Shown: positions 12,379-22,004, numbered from the stretch's first letter. The stretch: 64,000 nucleotides of DNA from Flammeovirga pacifica (GCF_000807855.2 NZ_JRYR02000001.1:4631892-4695891), one strand, 5' to 3'. Translations and numbers: made by a program. Notes: generated by a model from the sequence alone, not told the origin.

Positions 12379-12891
12379 ATGAAGAAAATCTTATTTGCGC
12401 TTTGGTCGCTGATGATGTTCTCTTCGGTAGCAATGGCACAACAAAAAGTGGCATTTATTAACGAAGATAGCGTGATCACTTCAATGGCAGAGTTTAAGAC
12501 ACAGCAGAAGATTATAGAATCTTATGCTAAGCAGTTTCAGACTCAGATCGAGATGAAACAAAGAACAATGCAGGAGAAGTACCAAGCGCTTATGCAAGGT
12601 CAGCAAACAATGTCTCCTCAACAGTTGGAAGAAGGACAGAAGGAATTGCAAGAAATGCAATTAGAAGTTCAAGAACTTCAACAAAGAGCTCAGCAAGGGA
12701 TCCAAAAAAAGCAACAAGATGCAATGGAACCTTTGATGAAAAAACTTCAAGAGCAAGTGAAAGTTGTTGCTGAAGCTGAGGGTTATGACATTGTAATTGC
12801 AAGTGGTGTAGTAAACCGTATTGGTTTCCTTATCAATTCAGGAGGGGATGATATTACTCCTAAAGTAATCGCTAAAGTAAAAGGACAATAG
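12379..12891 (+). CDS. OmpH/Skp-family periplasmic chaperone, second of three
   Basis: The 170 residues comprise a signal peptide (ends VAMAQ), the opening QKVAFINEDSVITSMAEF, and a Gln-rich coiled coil (about 45-125; MQQ/QEMQL/ELQQRAQQG pattern). The C-terminal strand YDIVIASGVVNRIGFLINSGGDDIT is the Skp trimerisation beta region. The expected role is delivery of nascent outer-membrane proteins through the periplasm. It lies 38 bases upstream of the third copy. It resembles the third copy in the DDITPKVIAKVKG ending, suggesting that copies two and three come from the more recent duplication. Confidence 0.9.
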   Translation: MKKILFALWSLMMFSSVAMAQQKVAFINEDSVITSMAEFKTQQKIIESYAKQFQTQIEMKQRTMQEKYQALMQGQQTMSPQQLEEGQKELQEMQLEVQELQQRAQQGIQKKQQDAMEPLMKKLQEQVKVVAEAEGYDIVIASGVVNRIGFLINSGGDDITPKVIAKVKGQ

Positions 12892-12929
12892 TCTAAGTTT
12901 AAGATATTAAAACTTACAAACAAGAAATT

Positions 12930-13430
12930 ATGAAATTAAGAGTTGTTTTCGCATCATTGTTTGCAGTGATGTTAATGGGATTCGGAGCTGAAGCTCAAAC
13001 TAAAATCTTCGCTTACGCTAATCTTGATTCAGTAGTTCGTTCAATTCCTGAATACGAAACTAAAGTAAAAGAATTAGAAAGCTATCAAAATCAGTTGATG
13101 TCTTCTATGCAGCAACAACAACAAGAGTTCCAAACTAAGTATGCTGATTTCCAGCAAAACCAAGCGAACTGGCTGCCAGAAATTATTCAACAAAAAGCAC
13201 AAGAGTTGGAGTTATTGCAAAAGAACTTACAAGACTTCCAACAAAATGCACAGCAAAATTTACAAAAGCGTCAATATGAAGCATTCACTCCTCTACAAAA
13301 GAAGGCTAGTGAAGCAGTTGAAGCTGTTGCTAAAGAAAAAGGATACCAATATGTTATTCCTATCGATATGTTGATCTACAACAACGGTGCTGACGATATC
13401 ACTAATGATGTTATCGGTAAAGTAAAATAA
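12930..13430 (+). CDS. OmpH/Skp-family periplasmic chaperone, third of three
   Basis: The 166 residues have a signal peptide ending GAEAQ, the opening TKIFAYANLDSVVRSIPEYE, a Gln-rich coiled coil (QQQQEFQ, QQNAQQNLQKRQYEAF) and a C-terminal segment YQYVIPIDMLIYNNGADDIT matching copy two. It has the same expected chaperone role. It is the last gene of the three-gene run and is followed by a strong terminator 18 bases after the stop. No bamA lies next to it, although many Bacteroidota keep skp genes directly after bamA. Confidence 0.9.
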   Translation: MKLRVVFASLFAVMLMGFGAEAQTKIFAYANLDSVVRSIPEYETKVKELESYQNQLMSSMQQQQQEFQTKYADFQQNQANWLPEIIQQKAQELELLQKNLQDFQQNAQQNLQKRQYEAFTPLQKKASEAVEAVAKEKGYQYVIPIDMLIYNNGADDITNDVIGKVK

Positions 13431-13447
13431 GTAATAAGACCTTATTT

Positions 13448-13487
13448 AAAAAGCCACTGAATGTACTTTCAGTGGCTTTTTTTATGT
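13448..13487 (+). terminator. Intrinsic terminator of the triple skp operon
   Basis: AAAAAGCCACTGA pairs with TCAGTGGCTTTTT around a short loop, followed by a T-run. Confidence 0.9.
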
Positions 13488-13634
13488 TCTAAATTTTTGA
13501 AGTGTTGTATCGTATTCCATAAAAGGTGATCATCATCATTTGTTTATGTTAACCATTGTCAATAAAAAGTGAAAATAGCTTAAATATATTTGTCTTATTA
13601 ATAATTAGTCTAAATAACTATAATTTAAGTTGCT

Positions 13635-16046
13635 TTGAAAAACTTACTTTCTTTTATCTCACTATTTGTACTCTTTTGCTCTTATTTAAATGCACATACT
13701 ATTAAAGTAAAAGGGCATATTACCTCAGGAAAAGATCATGTTCCCTATGCTAATATTTCGATTAATAATGGTCAAAAAGGTGTATTTTCTGATGCTCAAG
13801 GTCATTTTGAAATTGAATTAGAAGAAGGTAATACCTATTCTTTTACTGTTACTATGGTGGGGTATAAAGAATTAAATCAAGAATTTACACCTACAAAAAG
13901 AGAACACGATATCCATTTTAATTTAATGAAGGACTTATTAGAATTAAATGAAGTGATTGTATCGAGTAGTAGAAGAGCTCAAAGTAGACAAGAGACTTCG
14001 TCTGTGGTGAATGTGGTAGGTAGTGAGTTTTTAACTAAAAATGATTTTAAAGTAGTTGGGGAAGGATTAAATTTTATTCCAGGTACTAGAGTAGAGAGTA
14101 CATGTGGTAATTGCGGATCTTCCCAATTAAGGTTAAATGGATTAGAAGGCCCATACACACAGATTCTTATTGATAGTAGGCCTTTATTTAGTGGATTGGT
14201 AGGTGTTTATGGTTTAGAGCAAATACCAGTGGCTATGATTGATCAGGTAGAAGTTGTGAGAGGTGGAGGTTCTGTTCTGTATGGTGCAAATGCGATTGGT
14301 GGTACAGTAAATATTATAACTAAATCTCCGGAGTTTAATGCTTACGAAATAGGAAGTAATTTTGGTACAATAGATGGCAAATCGCATGATTATAACATGT
14401 ATTTTAATACTTCTTTGGTTTCCAAAAATGAAAAGACCTCTGGCTATTTTTATGGTTCATATAGAAAAAGAGATGCTTGGAACGCTAATCCTAATGATGT
14501 GTACTATCACTTAGATGATCAAGGAATGCCAGTAGGAAATCCAATTAAAGATGATTTTTCAGAATTGACTTCTTTGAACACTATGTCTTTCGGAACTAAA
14601 GTATATCATCAGTTTTCTGATTACAACAAAGTAGCAGTTGATTTAAAATACACTCATGATCAAAGACGAGGTGGTAATAAGTTAGACTTACCTGAAGATG
14701 AAGCTGACATTACAGAAGGAATAGACATGCATATTGGTACTGCTATGATAAATCATGATTGGTATAGTAAGGATAAGAAATTTCATTTGAATAATTATTT
14801 GAGTGGCCAGTATGTACACAGAGATAGTTATTATGGTGCATATCAGGCAAAAGATGGATTTGGATTAACTACGGGGAGAACGATTGTAGGAGGCTCTCAA
14901 TTGAATATTAATCTTGGTGATATTGCTAATGGTACTTCTTACTTTGTAGCAGGTGTCGAATACATCAACGATCAAATTAATGATAAAAAACTAGCGTATT
15001 TTGATGATGAAAATGGGAAGTATACAGATGATGCTACAGTTTCTAATCAAATATCTTCTACCTATGCCGTTTTTGCTCAAAATGAATGGGTCAGTAATAA
15101 ATGGTCGGTTTTAATAGGTGCTCGTTGGGATTTCGTGGATATTATTGATAGACAAAACCATGAGAATGATAAAAGAGTGAATTCAATTAATCCTCGAATA
15201 AATTTAAAATATAAGCTGAATAAAACAATGCAGTTAAGAGGTGGGTTTGCCACTGGATTTAGAGCCCCTCAGATGTTTTCAGAAGATTTACATATAGAAG
15301 TTACAAGTGGTCAGGGAGTGAGGACTCAACTAGATCCTAATTTAAAACCCGAGTCTTCTGTTTCGTACAATTTAGCATGGGATTTTGATAAAACTTTTGG
15401 TATTGTACAGACTTACTTTTTAGTGGAAGGTTTTTATACTAAAATCAAAGATAGGTTTGACAATCAATATAATTATCTTGATGATGGTACATTGATTTTA
15501 TACAAGAGAAACTCTACATCTGATGCAATGGTCCAAGGAATTAATTTAGAAGCTAGAATTGCTCCAAGCGAAAAAATAGCTGTTCAAGCGGCATATACTA
15601 TTCAATCTTCTAAGTATGAAGAAGAGAACCAATGGGGAGATGAAGATAGTAGTACGTCAAAATATATTCTTAGAACACCAAATCAATACGGTTCTTTAAC
15701 AATGGATTATAAGCTGACAAATCAATGGACAGCTTCTATGACGGGTGTTTATACAGGAAGTATGCATGTTCCTTATCTTCCAGGAGGATTTATCAATGGT
15801 GAATTAACTACACAAGAAGAACTGATCAAAACAGAACAGTTTTTTGATATGGGACTAAAGATTGCTTATCGTACAAAATTGACAAAACAGGCAAATATCC
15901 AAATTGGAGCGGGTGTGAAAAATATATTTAATCAGATGCAATCTAATTTTGCAAGTGGAATTGATAAAGACGCAGCCTTTGTGTACGGACCTATATCACC
16001 TCGATTATTTTATATCGATGTTAAGATTGGAAACTTATTGAATTAA
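13635..16046 (+). CDS. TonB-dependent outer-membrane receptor with a Cys-x2-Cys plug motif
   Basis: The 803-residue receptor starts at TTG. An in-frame stop lies nine bases upstream and there is no ATG before residue 74, while the TTG gives an intact signal peptide (ends YLNA). Residues ~22-100 are a CarboxypepD-regulatory-like domain. The plug (about 108-235) contains ESTCGNCGSSQLRLNGLEG (Cys157, Cys160) and EVVRGGGSVLYGANAIGGTVNII. The rest is a 22-strand barrel, with GFRAPQMFSED and a C-terminal strand ending in LFYIDVKIGNLLN. It imports a ligand with TonB/ExbBD energy. The paired cysteines in the plug suggest a metal-linked ligand, but this is inference. A TATATTTG (-7-like) box lies at 13585-13592. 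The gene stands alone with its own terminator. Confidence 0.92.
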   Translation: MKNLLSFISLFVLFCSYLNAHTIKVKGHITSGKDHVPYANISINNGQKGVFSDAQGHFEIELEEGNTYSFTVTMVGYKELNQEFTPTKREHDIHFNLMKDLLELNEVIVSSSRRAQSRQETSSVVNVVGSEFLTKNDFKVVGEGLNFIPGTRVESTCGNCGSSQLRLNGLEGPYTQILIDSRPLFSGLVGVYGLEQIPVAMIDQVEVVRGGGSVLYGANAIGGTVNIITKSPEFNAYEIGSNFGTIDGKSHDYNMYFNTSLVSKNEKTSGYFYGSYRKRDAWNANPNDVYYHLDDQGMPVGNPIKDDFSELTSLNTMSFGTKVYHQFSDYNKVAVDLKYTHDQRRGGNKLDLPEDEADITEGIDMHIGTAMINHDWYSKDKKFHLNNYLSGQYVHRDSYYGAYQAKDGFGLTTGRTIVGGSQLNINLGDIANGTSYFVAGVEYINDQINDKKLAYFDDENGKYTDDATVSNQISSTYAVFAQNEWVSNKWSVLIGARWDFVDIIDRQNHENDKRVNSINPRINLKYKLNKTMQLRGGFATGFRAPQMFSEDLHIEVTSGQGVRTQLDPNLKPESSVSYNLAWDFDKTFGIVQTYFLVEGFYTKIKDRFDNQYNYLDDGTLILYKRNSTSDAMVQGINLEARIAPSEKIAVQAAYTIQSSKYEEENQWGDEDSSTSKYILRTPNQYGSLTMDYKLTNQWTASMTGVYTGSMHVPYLPGGFINGELTTQEELIKTEQFFDMGLKIAYRTKLTKQANIQIGAGVKNIFNQMQSNFASGIDKDAAFVYGPISPRLFYIDVKIGNLLN

Positions 16047-16074
16047 TCTTTTGTGAGAATAATGTATACAAGTA

Positions 16075-16109
16075 AAAAGCCTTTCTGCGATAAACAGAAA
16101 GGCTTTTTT
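16075..16109. terminator. Bidirectional terminator between TonB receptor and rsmH
   Basis: AAAAAGCCTTTCTG pairs with CAGAAAGGCTTTTT around a seven-base loop, with T-runs on both strands. It lies between convergent stop codons at 16046 and 16127. Confidence 0.9.
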
Positions 16110-16126
16110 ATTTTCCTGGTGAGTGA

Positions 16127-17062
16127 TTAAATATCACTTTTAGGATTATTATTTATAGGTAGCTTTACTGCTACTCTAAGTTTTGCACTTCTTGCTCTTC
16201 GGTTAGTAGCAATCTCTTCTGCAGATGCAGTGATTGGCTTACTTTTTAGAGGTTTTAAAGGACGAAGAAGGTTGCCATAAAAATCCTTTTCATGTTTGCC
16301 TTCGAAGTTTCCTGACTTAAAGAAGTTTTTTACCAAACGGTCTTCTAATGAGTGATAAGACTCAATCACAAAACGTCCATCTTCTTCTAATACCTCAGCA
16401 CCTTGCTCGAGCATTTCTCTAAGCGTCTCTAATTCCTCGTTTACTTCGATTCTGATAGCTTGAAATACCTGTGCGAAAAATCTATTCTCTTTTCCTCTTG
16501 GAGCCATAGGGCGAAGGGCGTTCATTAAGTCCACCGTTGTTTCTATGGATGCCGAACTTCTTGCATGAACAATTAAACTTGCAGCTTTTCCAGGATGCGT
16601 TAATTCTCCATATAATTTAAAGATTTGCTTCAGCTTACCTTCATCAAAGTCATTGATGACCTCTTTTGCGGAAACAGTGCCACTTTGTGCCATACGCATA
16701 TCTAAAGGTGCTTCGCCTCTAGTAGAGAATCCTCTTGATGTTTCATCAATCTGATGAGATGAAATTCCAAGGTCACCTAAAATACCTGCAACTGTTTGAA
16801 TTCCGTGTAATCTTAAAAAGCGTTTTAAGTAACGGAAGTTTGCAGCACAAAAAATCAAACGATCGTCGTTGATCGCCTCAGCATTTTTTCTTGCATCGGG
16901 ATCTTGATCAAAAACAACAAGTTTACCAGTAGTGAGTCGGCTTAAAATTTCTCTAGTATGACCTCCACCTCCAAAAGTAACATCAACATATGTTTTTGTA
17001 GGATCTATATTTAAACCGTCTACACATTCGTGTAGCATAACAGGAACATGGTAATCGCTCAT
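16127..17062 (-). CDS. rsmH: 16S rRNA m4C1402 N4-methyltransferase RsmH (MraW)
   Basis: The 311 residues match the MraW/RsmH family: N-terminal YHVPVMLHECVDGL, SAM motif I DVTFGGGGHTREIL, GILGDLGISSHQID, GFSTRGEAPLDMRM, RFFAQVFQAIRIEVNEEL and ESYHSLEDRLVKNFF. The enzyme methylates the ring N4 of C1402 in the 30S decoding centre. It normally sits at the head of the division/cell-wall (dcw) cluster beside mraZ and ftsL. Here it follows a histidine kinase gene with a four-base gap and is followed by a terminator, so it has left the usual context. The start ATG at 17062 lies just after the kinase stop, which implies translational coupling. Confidence 0.95.
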   Translation of the reverse strand: MSDYHVPVMLHECVDGLNIDPTKTYVDVTFGGGGHTREILSRLTTGKLVVFDQDPDARKNAEAINDDRLIFCAANFRYLKRFLRLHGIQTVAGILGDLGISSHQIDETSRGFSTRGEAPLDMRMAQSGTVSAKEVINDFDEGKLKQIFKLYGELTHPGKAASLIVHARSSASIETTVDLMNALRPMAPRGKENRFFAQVFQAIRIEVNEELETLREMLEQGAEVLEEDGRFVIESYHSLEDRLVKNFFKSGNFEGKHEKDFYGNLLRPLKPLKSKPITASAEEIATNRRARSAKLRVAVKLPINNNPKSDI

Positions 17063-17066
17063 GAAT

Positions 17067-19373
17067 TTATTTCTTTTCTAATTCGTTTTTTCCTTTAATC
17101 GGAAGTAGGATACTAAACTCTGTAAAAGAATCTTTGTTGTCATCAGTTTCTGGTTTAGAAGAAACCATAATCTGCCCTCCATGTTGTTTGATAATACCAT
17201 AACTAATTGATAGTCCCAATCCAGTTCCTTCACCAACTTCTTTAGTGGTAAAGAAAGGATCGAAAATTTTATCGATTACAGCTTGTGGCATACCATATCC
17301 ATTATCTTTAATGGTGATATTAATATTCTGATCTCCCTCAGTATAATGAGTAGCAACATGAATTTGTCCAACATCGTCTTTTACTGCCTGAATAGCATTA
17401 TTGATGATGTTCATAAACACTTGATTAATTCTACCTGGCAGACATTCAATGTCTGGTAAGTCAGTATCTAATTCAGTGGTTATTTCTACATTTTTCTTTT
17501 TTGCCTTATTATTAAGAATGGTAATTGTTGATGCAATTCCTTCGTTTATATTGGCAAATTTGAAAGTATCTTCATCTAATCGAGAGAAAGTTCTTAAACC
17601 GAGAACAATTTCTTTAGTTCGTTGTGCTCCCTCTTCAATACCATGAATCAATTGCTTGATTTCATCGGTTAATATATCTACTTCAATTTCCTCTGCAAGT
17701 GCATTGACTTCTTTGATTTTATCAGCAATATCTTCTCCTTTTTCATACAAATTGACAATTTCATTGCATGCATTTAGTAAGGTGATAATATCACTAATAT
17801 CATCTTTCAATGGTAAAACATTGGAAGTTACAAAGTTAATCGGATTATTGATTTCATGAGCGATACCTGCTGTTAATTGACCTAAAGAAGCCATTTTTTC
17901 AGAATTGATCAATTGAACTTGGGCTGCTTTCACCTCATTCATTGCCTCTTCTAGCTTTTGGTTCGTCATGATAAGGCTTTCAGACTGTTGTCTTAGTTCT
18001 TCCTCCGAAGTTTGAATTTCATGGTAAGCCTCAATAATTTTCCGTTTATCATTTTCTCTTTCATCTAACATCTTATTGGCTAAATCGGCCAATTGATCAA
18101 ACTCGGCATAAGCCAATCGGTCGCGATTTATTTTCACATGCTCCTTGGATGCAGTATCAAAGAAAGAAGAAAATTCTTGTAAGTTATTCGTAATACCCGT
18201 CGCTACTTTTCTTAAACGCCACCATAAAATGGCAATTAATAAAGTGGATATGGATAGAATTCTAAACAATTCAGTGGTTAATTCACGAATTAGGAGAGCT
18301 CTTTTTTCATCAATTTTCTCATCTAATTCATCAAGATATACACCAGCACCAATAGTCCAATCCCATTCTTTAAAGTAAAGTAGATAGGAGAATTTTTTGG
18401 TAACGTCTTGGCTGTTAGGTTTTCTGTAATTATAGTAATAGAAACCACCAATTTGATTTTTGTTCATTAACTGTAAATGTACATCATTGAAATAAGTGGT
18501 ATCTCCTTCTTCATCGGTTAATGGTAAGGAGTTTAATTGTTCTGCAGTTAGCTTTTTAGCACTTTCATAATATTTCCATCGTTGTAAAAGTGGATTTCCT
18601 CTTTGATTCACAAATAAATATCCTTCTTTACCAAAGTGTACAGATGCCATTCTTTCTAGGGCTTGTACTTGCATATCTTTAGTAACATTGTCCATGTATT
18701 CACCTGTGCCGATAATTAAACCCAATTCTTTAAAATATCGTATGTAGGAAACCTTGGGATATTGTGCATTGTCTTTCTGATTAGGTTTTTTCCAATAATA
18801 TTCAAAGAATCCACTTCCTACAGTTTTTGCAATTTCCAACTCTTGACGAATAAAGTAGTTGCCTTTAGCATCTTGATAATCTAAAATATTTTGTCCCTCT
18901 GCAGAAGGGTCTGATGCATTCATTACCGAATAACCATCGATATGATCGATAAAATAATAACCTCTACTACTATTAAAACGAATAGGTTTTAAGGAGTCTT
19001 TGATGAGTTCAATGATCTGTTGCTTTGAAAGCTTATACTTATTTCTTTCGTAGATATTGGTTGAAATAAGGTAAGCTTCATTTACTCTATTTTGAAGTGT
19101 TTTCTTTAAATGTTTTTCAGTATTTTTTTCTAGGTACTTGATATATTTAAAAGAGTTCTCGACTTCATTTCGAGTTACTTGTTTTTGCTTTTCAGTAAAA
19201 TTTAGTTCTAATCTTTCAACTTCAGTTTTGTAATCACTAAGTTCTTTTACAGACCAAATACCTACTAAAAAAGTAATAGCAATTACAGACAAAGTCATGA
19301 CAGGAATAAAAGTAGCTTCCGAGACATGTTCTTTCCTATCCTGTTTTTTATAATTTTGCTCAAAGAGCTTCAT
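17067..19373 (-). CDS. Sensor histidine kinase with tandem Cache domains
   Basis: The 768 residues start with TM1 (about 22-42). Two periplasmic Cache_2-like sensor repeats follow ([17 protein letters not shown]...[13 protein letters not shown] near 135-228 and [12 protein letters not shown]...[13 protein letters not shown] near 248-348). Next come TM2 (about 368-386), a HAMP-like stretch and a coiled coil to ~490, and HisKA with [21 protein letters not shown] (His506). The HATPase ends the protein, with [21 protein letters not shown] and [12 protein letters not shown]. Cache domains bind small extracellular ligands such as amino acids or organic acids. No response regulator is adjacent. Its gene ends four bases before rsmH, so the two are probably one transcript. 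It is divergent from rimO. Confidence 0.9.
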   Translation of the reverse strand: MKLFEQNYKKQDRKEHVSEATFIPVMTLSVIAITFLVGIWSVKELSDYKTEVERLELNFTEKQKQVTRNEVENSFKYIKYLEKNTEKHLKKTLQNRVNEAYLISTNIYERNKYKLSKQQIIELIKDSLKPIRFNSSRGYYFIDHIDGYSVMNASDPSAEGQNILDYQDAKGNYFIRQELEIAKTVGSGFFEYYWKKPNQKDNAQYPKVSYIRYFKELGLIIGTGEYMDNVTKDMQVQALERMASVHFGKEGYLFVNQRGNPLLQRWKYYESAKKLTAEQLNSLPLTDEEGDTTYFNDVHLQLMNKNQIGGFYYYNYRKPNSQDVTKKFSYLLYFKEWDWTIGAGVYLDELDEKIDEKRALLIRELTTELFRILSISTLLIAILWWRLRKVATGITNNLQEFSSFFDTASKEHVKINRDRLAYAEFDQLADLANKMLDERENDKRKIIEAYHEIQTSEEELRQQSESLIMTNQKLEEAMNEVKAAQVQLINSEKMASLGQLTAGIAHEINNPINFVTSNVLPLKDDISDIITLLNACNEIVNLYEKGEDIADKIKEVNALAEEIEVDILTDEIKQLIHGIEEGAQRTKEIVLGLRTFSRLDEDTFKFANINEGIASTITILNNKAKKKNVEITTELDTDLPDIECLPGRINQVFMNIINNAIQAVKDDVGQIHVATHYTEGDQNINITIKDNGYGMPQAVIDKIFDPFFTTKEVGEGTGLGLSISYGIIKQHGGQIMVSSKPETDDNKDSFTEFSILLPIKGKNELEKK

Positions 19374-19621
19374 AGGGTTCTAAATTACTAAGTTGTAGGT
19401 GATTCTAAAAAAGATAGATTTGACCTAATAAAAATGGATTCAGATTAAGATACAAAATTATTGTTTTTTTGGGATTTATAGGAATGTATACCTTTAAATT
19501 CAACGTTTTTTAATAATAAATACTAAATGTAATCTATTCAATACCAACAATTAATGTCGGTTAAAGGTCTGTTCTTTTTTCTTAATTGAAGTAAATCATT
19601 CGCATCTGTTTGTAATTTAGG

Positions 19622-19652
19622 TTGTTAACCACAAAATAAACTGATAGTTTTG
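19622..19652 (+). promoter_or_regulatory. Bacteroidota-type promoter of rimO
   Basis: TTG at 19622-19624 and TAGTTTTG at 19645-19652 are separated by 20 bases, matching the TTTG/TAnnTTTG sigma-ABfr pattern. Transcription should start about seven bases further on, near 19659. This means that the TTG at 19650, which also opens the longest reading frame, lies inside the -7 box and cannot be the translation start. Confidence 0.6.
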
Positions 19653-19697
19653 CATTCTAGATTAGAAAAGAAATATCATAAAAATAAAGGTCATCAA

Positions 19698-21014
19698 TTG
19701 AAAGCCAGAACGACAAAAGAAAATAAAGTCAATGTGATCACTTTAGGGTGTTCTAAAAATATAGTGGACTCTGAAGTTATTATGACTCAATTAAGAGGAA
19801 ACGGCATTGACGTTGAGCACGAGATGGAAGACGATAAATTTAATATCGTTTTAATCAATACGTGCGGATTTATTGGTCATGCTAAACAGGAATCTATTGA
19901 AACGATTCTTAAGTATGCAGAGGCTAAGAAAGAAGGATTAGTTGATAAAGTCTATGTTTCTGGATGTTTATCTGAAAGATATAAAGAAGATTTAGTACAA
20001 GAAATTCCTGAGGTAGATGCTTTTTTTGGAACAAGAGAAGTACCTAACCTTTTAAAAGCATTAAATGCTGATTATAAAAAGGAATTACTTGGCGAAAGAT
20101 TACTTACTACTGATAAACATTTTGGTTATTTAAAAATTGCCGAAGGCTGTGATCGTCCTTGTTCTTTCTGTGCAATACCATTAATGCGTGGGAAACATGT
20201 TTCTGTTCCTATCGAAGATTTGGTGAAACAAGCAGAAGATATGGTGGCTAAAGGAGTAAAGGAATTACTTCTTATTGCACAAGACCTAACTTATTATGGT
20301 CTTGATATCTATAAAGGAAGAAAGTTAGCAGATCTTCTCCGTGCTTTGTCTGACGTAGAAGGAATAGAATGGATCCGTTTACATTATGCTTATCCAACAG
20401 GTTTCCCTATGGATGTGATTGATGTAATGGCAGAAAGAGATAATATTGCTAATTATCTTGATATTCCTTTGCAACATGGTTCTACAGAAATGTTGAAACG
20501 TATGCGTCGAGGTACTTCTCGTCAGAAACAAGAAGATCTTATTAATTCTATTCGAGAAAGAATTCCTGATATCGCTATTAGAACTACTCTTATTACAGGA
20601 CACCCTGGAGAAACTGAAGAGGAGTTTGAGGAAATGTTGGATTTTGTAGAGAGAATGAAATTTGAAAGAGTAGGTGTTTTTGCTTATTCTCACGAAGAGG
20701 ACACTCATGCAGGAGATGACATGGAAGACGATGTTCCTGAAGAAGTAAAAGAAGAAAGAACGGATGCTATTATGGAAATACAAGAGGAAATTTCTATGGA
20801 ATTGAATCAAGCCAAAATAGGTAAAACGTTTAAAGTATTATTTGATAAAATCGAAGGTGGTTACTTCGTAGGTAGAACTGAGTATGATTCTCCAGAGGTA
20901 GATAACGAAGTTCTTGTACCTGTTTCTGAAGAAAACCATGTACGCTTAGGAGATTTTGCAAATGTTAAAATTACTAGTGCAGAACCATTTGATCTGTACG
21001 GTGAAATAGTTTAA
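19698..21014 (+). CDS. rimO: Ribosomal protein S12 methylthiotransferase RimO
   Basis: This radical-SAM enzyme adds a methylthio group to the conserved aspartate (Asp88/89) of ribosomal protein S12. The N-terminal UPF0004 domain holds three cluster cysteines (LGCSKN, NTCGFIGHA, SGCLSERY). The radical SAM motif is CDRPCSFC (Cx3Cx2C), followed by PLQHGSTEMLKRMRRG, and the C-terminus is a TRAM domain (about the last 65 residues). I chose TTG at 19698, giving MKARTTKENKVNVITLGCSKN, because family members begin close to this point. An upstream in-frame TTG at 19650 falls inside the predicted -7 promoter box. AAAGG lies nine bases upstream. The resulting length, 438 residues, is usual. It is divergent from the Cache kinase. 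Confidence 0.92.
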   Translation: MKARTTKENKVNVITLGCSKNIVDSEVIMTQLRGNGIDVEHEMEDDKFNIVLINTCGFIGHAKQESIETILKYAEAKKEGLVDKVYVSGCLSERYKEDLVQEIPEVDAFFGTREVPNLLKALNADYKKELLGERLLTTDKHFGYLKIAEGCDRPCSFCAIPLMRGKHVSVPIEDLVKQAEDMVAKGVKELLLIAQDLTYYGLDIYKGRKLADLLRALSDVEGIEWIRLHYAYPTGFPMDVIDVMAERDNIANYLDIPLQHGSTEMLKRMRRGTSRQKQEDLINSIRERIPDIAIRTTLITGHPGETEEEFEEMLDFVERMKFERVGVFAYSHEEDTHAGDDMEDDVPEEVKEERTDAIMEIQEEISMELNQAKIGKTFKVLFDKIEGGYFVGRTEYDSPEVDNEVLVPVSEENHVRLGDFANVKITSAEPFDLYGEIV

Positions 21015-21060
21015 GATTTGTATATATTCTAAGAAAATAGTACAATAGGATAATAATTTT

Positions 21061-21105
21061 GAAAGACGTGAAAATGGATGTTTAAATCCCACTTTTACGT
21101 CTTTC
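21061..21105 (+). terminator. Terminator-like hairpin after rimO
   Basis: GAAAGACGTGAAAATGG pairs with CCCACTTTTACGTCTTTC (one bulge and one mismatch). The following tract is T-rich but interrupted (ATTGTATAT), so efficiency is uncertain. Confidence 0.6.
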
Positions 21106-21149
21106 ATTGTATATAATTGTCTGTATAAGGTTTTTTAACAAATCCATTT

Positions 21150-22004
21150 ATGAAAGCGATTCTTTCGATCCTTTTTGTATTAAGTATTATGTCTGGTGAT
21201 CATGGCGGAATGGACAGAATCACCCAGGTGAATAAGCATAAAAATGCAGGAGCAGAAGCATTTAAGGCACAAGATTATAAGACAGCCATCAATGAATTTA
21301 CTTTTCTTTTAGATTCACTAAAAGAAAAAGATGATACTGCTATGCTTGATTTAGCGCATGCTTATTTTAAATCAAATGATTTTGATAAAGCTAAAGAACG
21401 CTATGCTAATATTCAGAATGCTGCAGATAAGAAAATATCTTCTATTGCTAATCAGCAACTAGGTGTGATCTTATCGCAAGATCCAAAAGAGTTAGAAAAG
21501 GCTATCAGTTTTACAAAGACGGCCATAAAACATGATCCTAACAATTTACAAGCACGCTATAACTATGAGTTGTTACTAAAGAAGAAACAACAGCAGGACC
21601 AAGAAAATCAGGATAACAAAGACGATCAAAATAAAGATCAGCAAGATCAAGACAAACAGGATCAAGATCAGCAAGATCAGAATAAAGACGAGAATAAGGA
21701 CGAAAATAAAGAGAACGAAGAGAATAAAGATAACGAAAAAGAAAACGAGAATAAGGAGCAAGAAGGAGACGATCAAGAAAAAGAAGAAGAGGAATCTCAG
21801 CCTCAAGAATCTCAGGAAGAAAAAGAGCAAAAAGAAAAGGAAAAAGAACTACAAGAATTCCAAGAGAGAATGCAAGAAATAAAAATGCCTAAAGAACAGG
21901 CTCAAATGATCTTGGATGCTTTAAAAAATAATGAAGTTCAATTCTTCCAACAACAAAAGAAACAGTCTAATAAGAAGACTGATTCTGATATGAAAGATTG
22001 GTAA
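21150..22004 (+). CDS. BatC-like TPR protein with an acidic Gln/Asp/Lys-rich tail
   Basis: The 284 residues begin with a short hydrophobic signal (MKAILSILFVLSIMS). TPR-like helices cover about residues 30-145 (DYKTAINEFTFLLDSL, DFDKAKERY, KHDPNNLQARYNYELLLKK). A striking low-complexity stretch rich in Q, D, N, K and E covers about 148-235. The end (MPKEQAQMILDALKNNEVQFFQQQKK) resembles the conserved terminus of BatC/BatE-type TPR proteins of the Bacteroides aerotolerance operon. The other bat genes (batA, B, D, MoxR ATPase) are not in this window, so the BatC assignment rests on the C-terminus and tail composition. It is an exported or periplasmic-facing scaffold by inference. Confidence 0.6.
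   Translation: MKAILSILFVLSIMSGDHGGMDRITQVNKHKNAGAEAFKAQDYKTAINEFTFLLDSLKEKDDTAMLDLAHAYFKSNDFDKAKERYANIQNAADKKISSIANQQLGVILSQDPKELEKAISFTKTAIKHDPNNLQARYNYELLLKKKQQQDQENQDNKDDQNKDQQDQDKQDQDQQDQNKDENKDENKENEENKDNEKENENKEQEGDDQEKEEEESQPQESQEEKEQKEKEKELQEFQERMQEIKMPKEQAQMILDALKNNEVQFFQQQKKQSNKKTDSDMKDW
21585..21860 (+). repeat. Low-complexity coding repeat (CAAGAT/GAATAAAGA units)
   Basis: Within the BatC-like gene the DNA is a run of short imperfect units such as CAAGATCAAGACAAACAG and AATAAAGACGAG, coding for Q/D/K then N/E/K clusters. The reading frame is kept throughout. Such tracts vary in length by slippage between strains. A long open antisense frame here is only a by-product of the composition. 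Confidence 0.7.

Noticed and set aside
21576-21830. An 84-residue hydrophobic open frame on the minus strand inside the BatC-like gene.
   Set aside because: It is only the antisense of a Q/D/K/E repeat tract; Leu/Phe/Ile-rich composition is a by-product and there is no start context.
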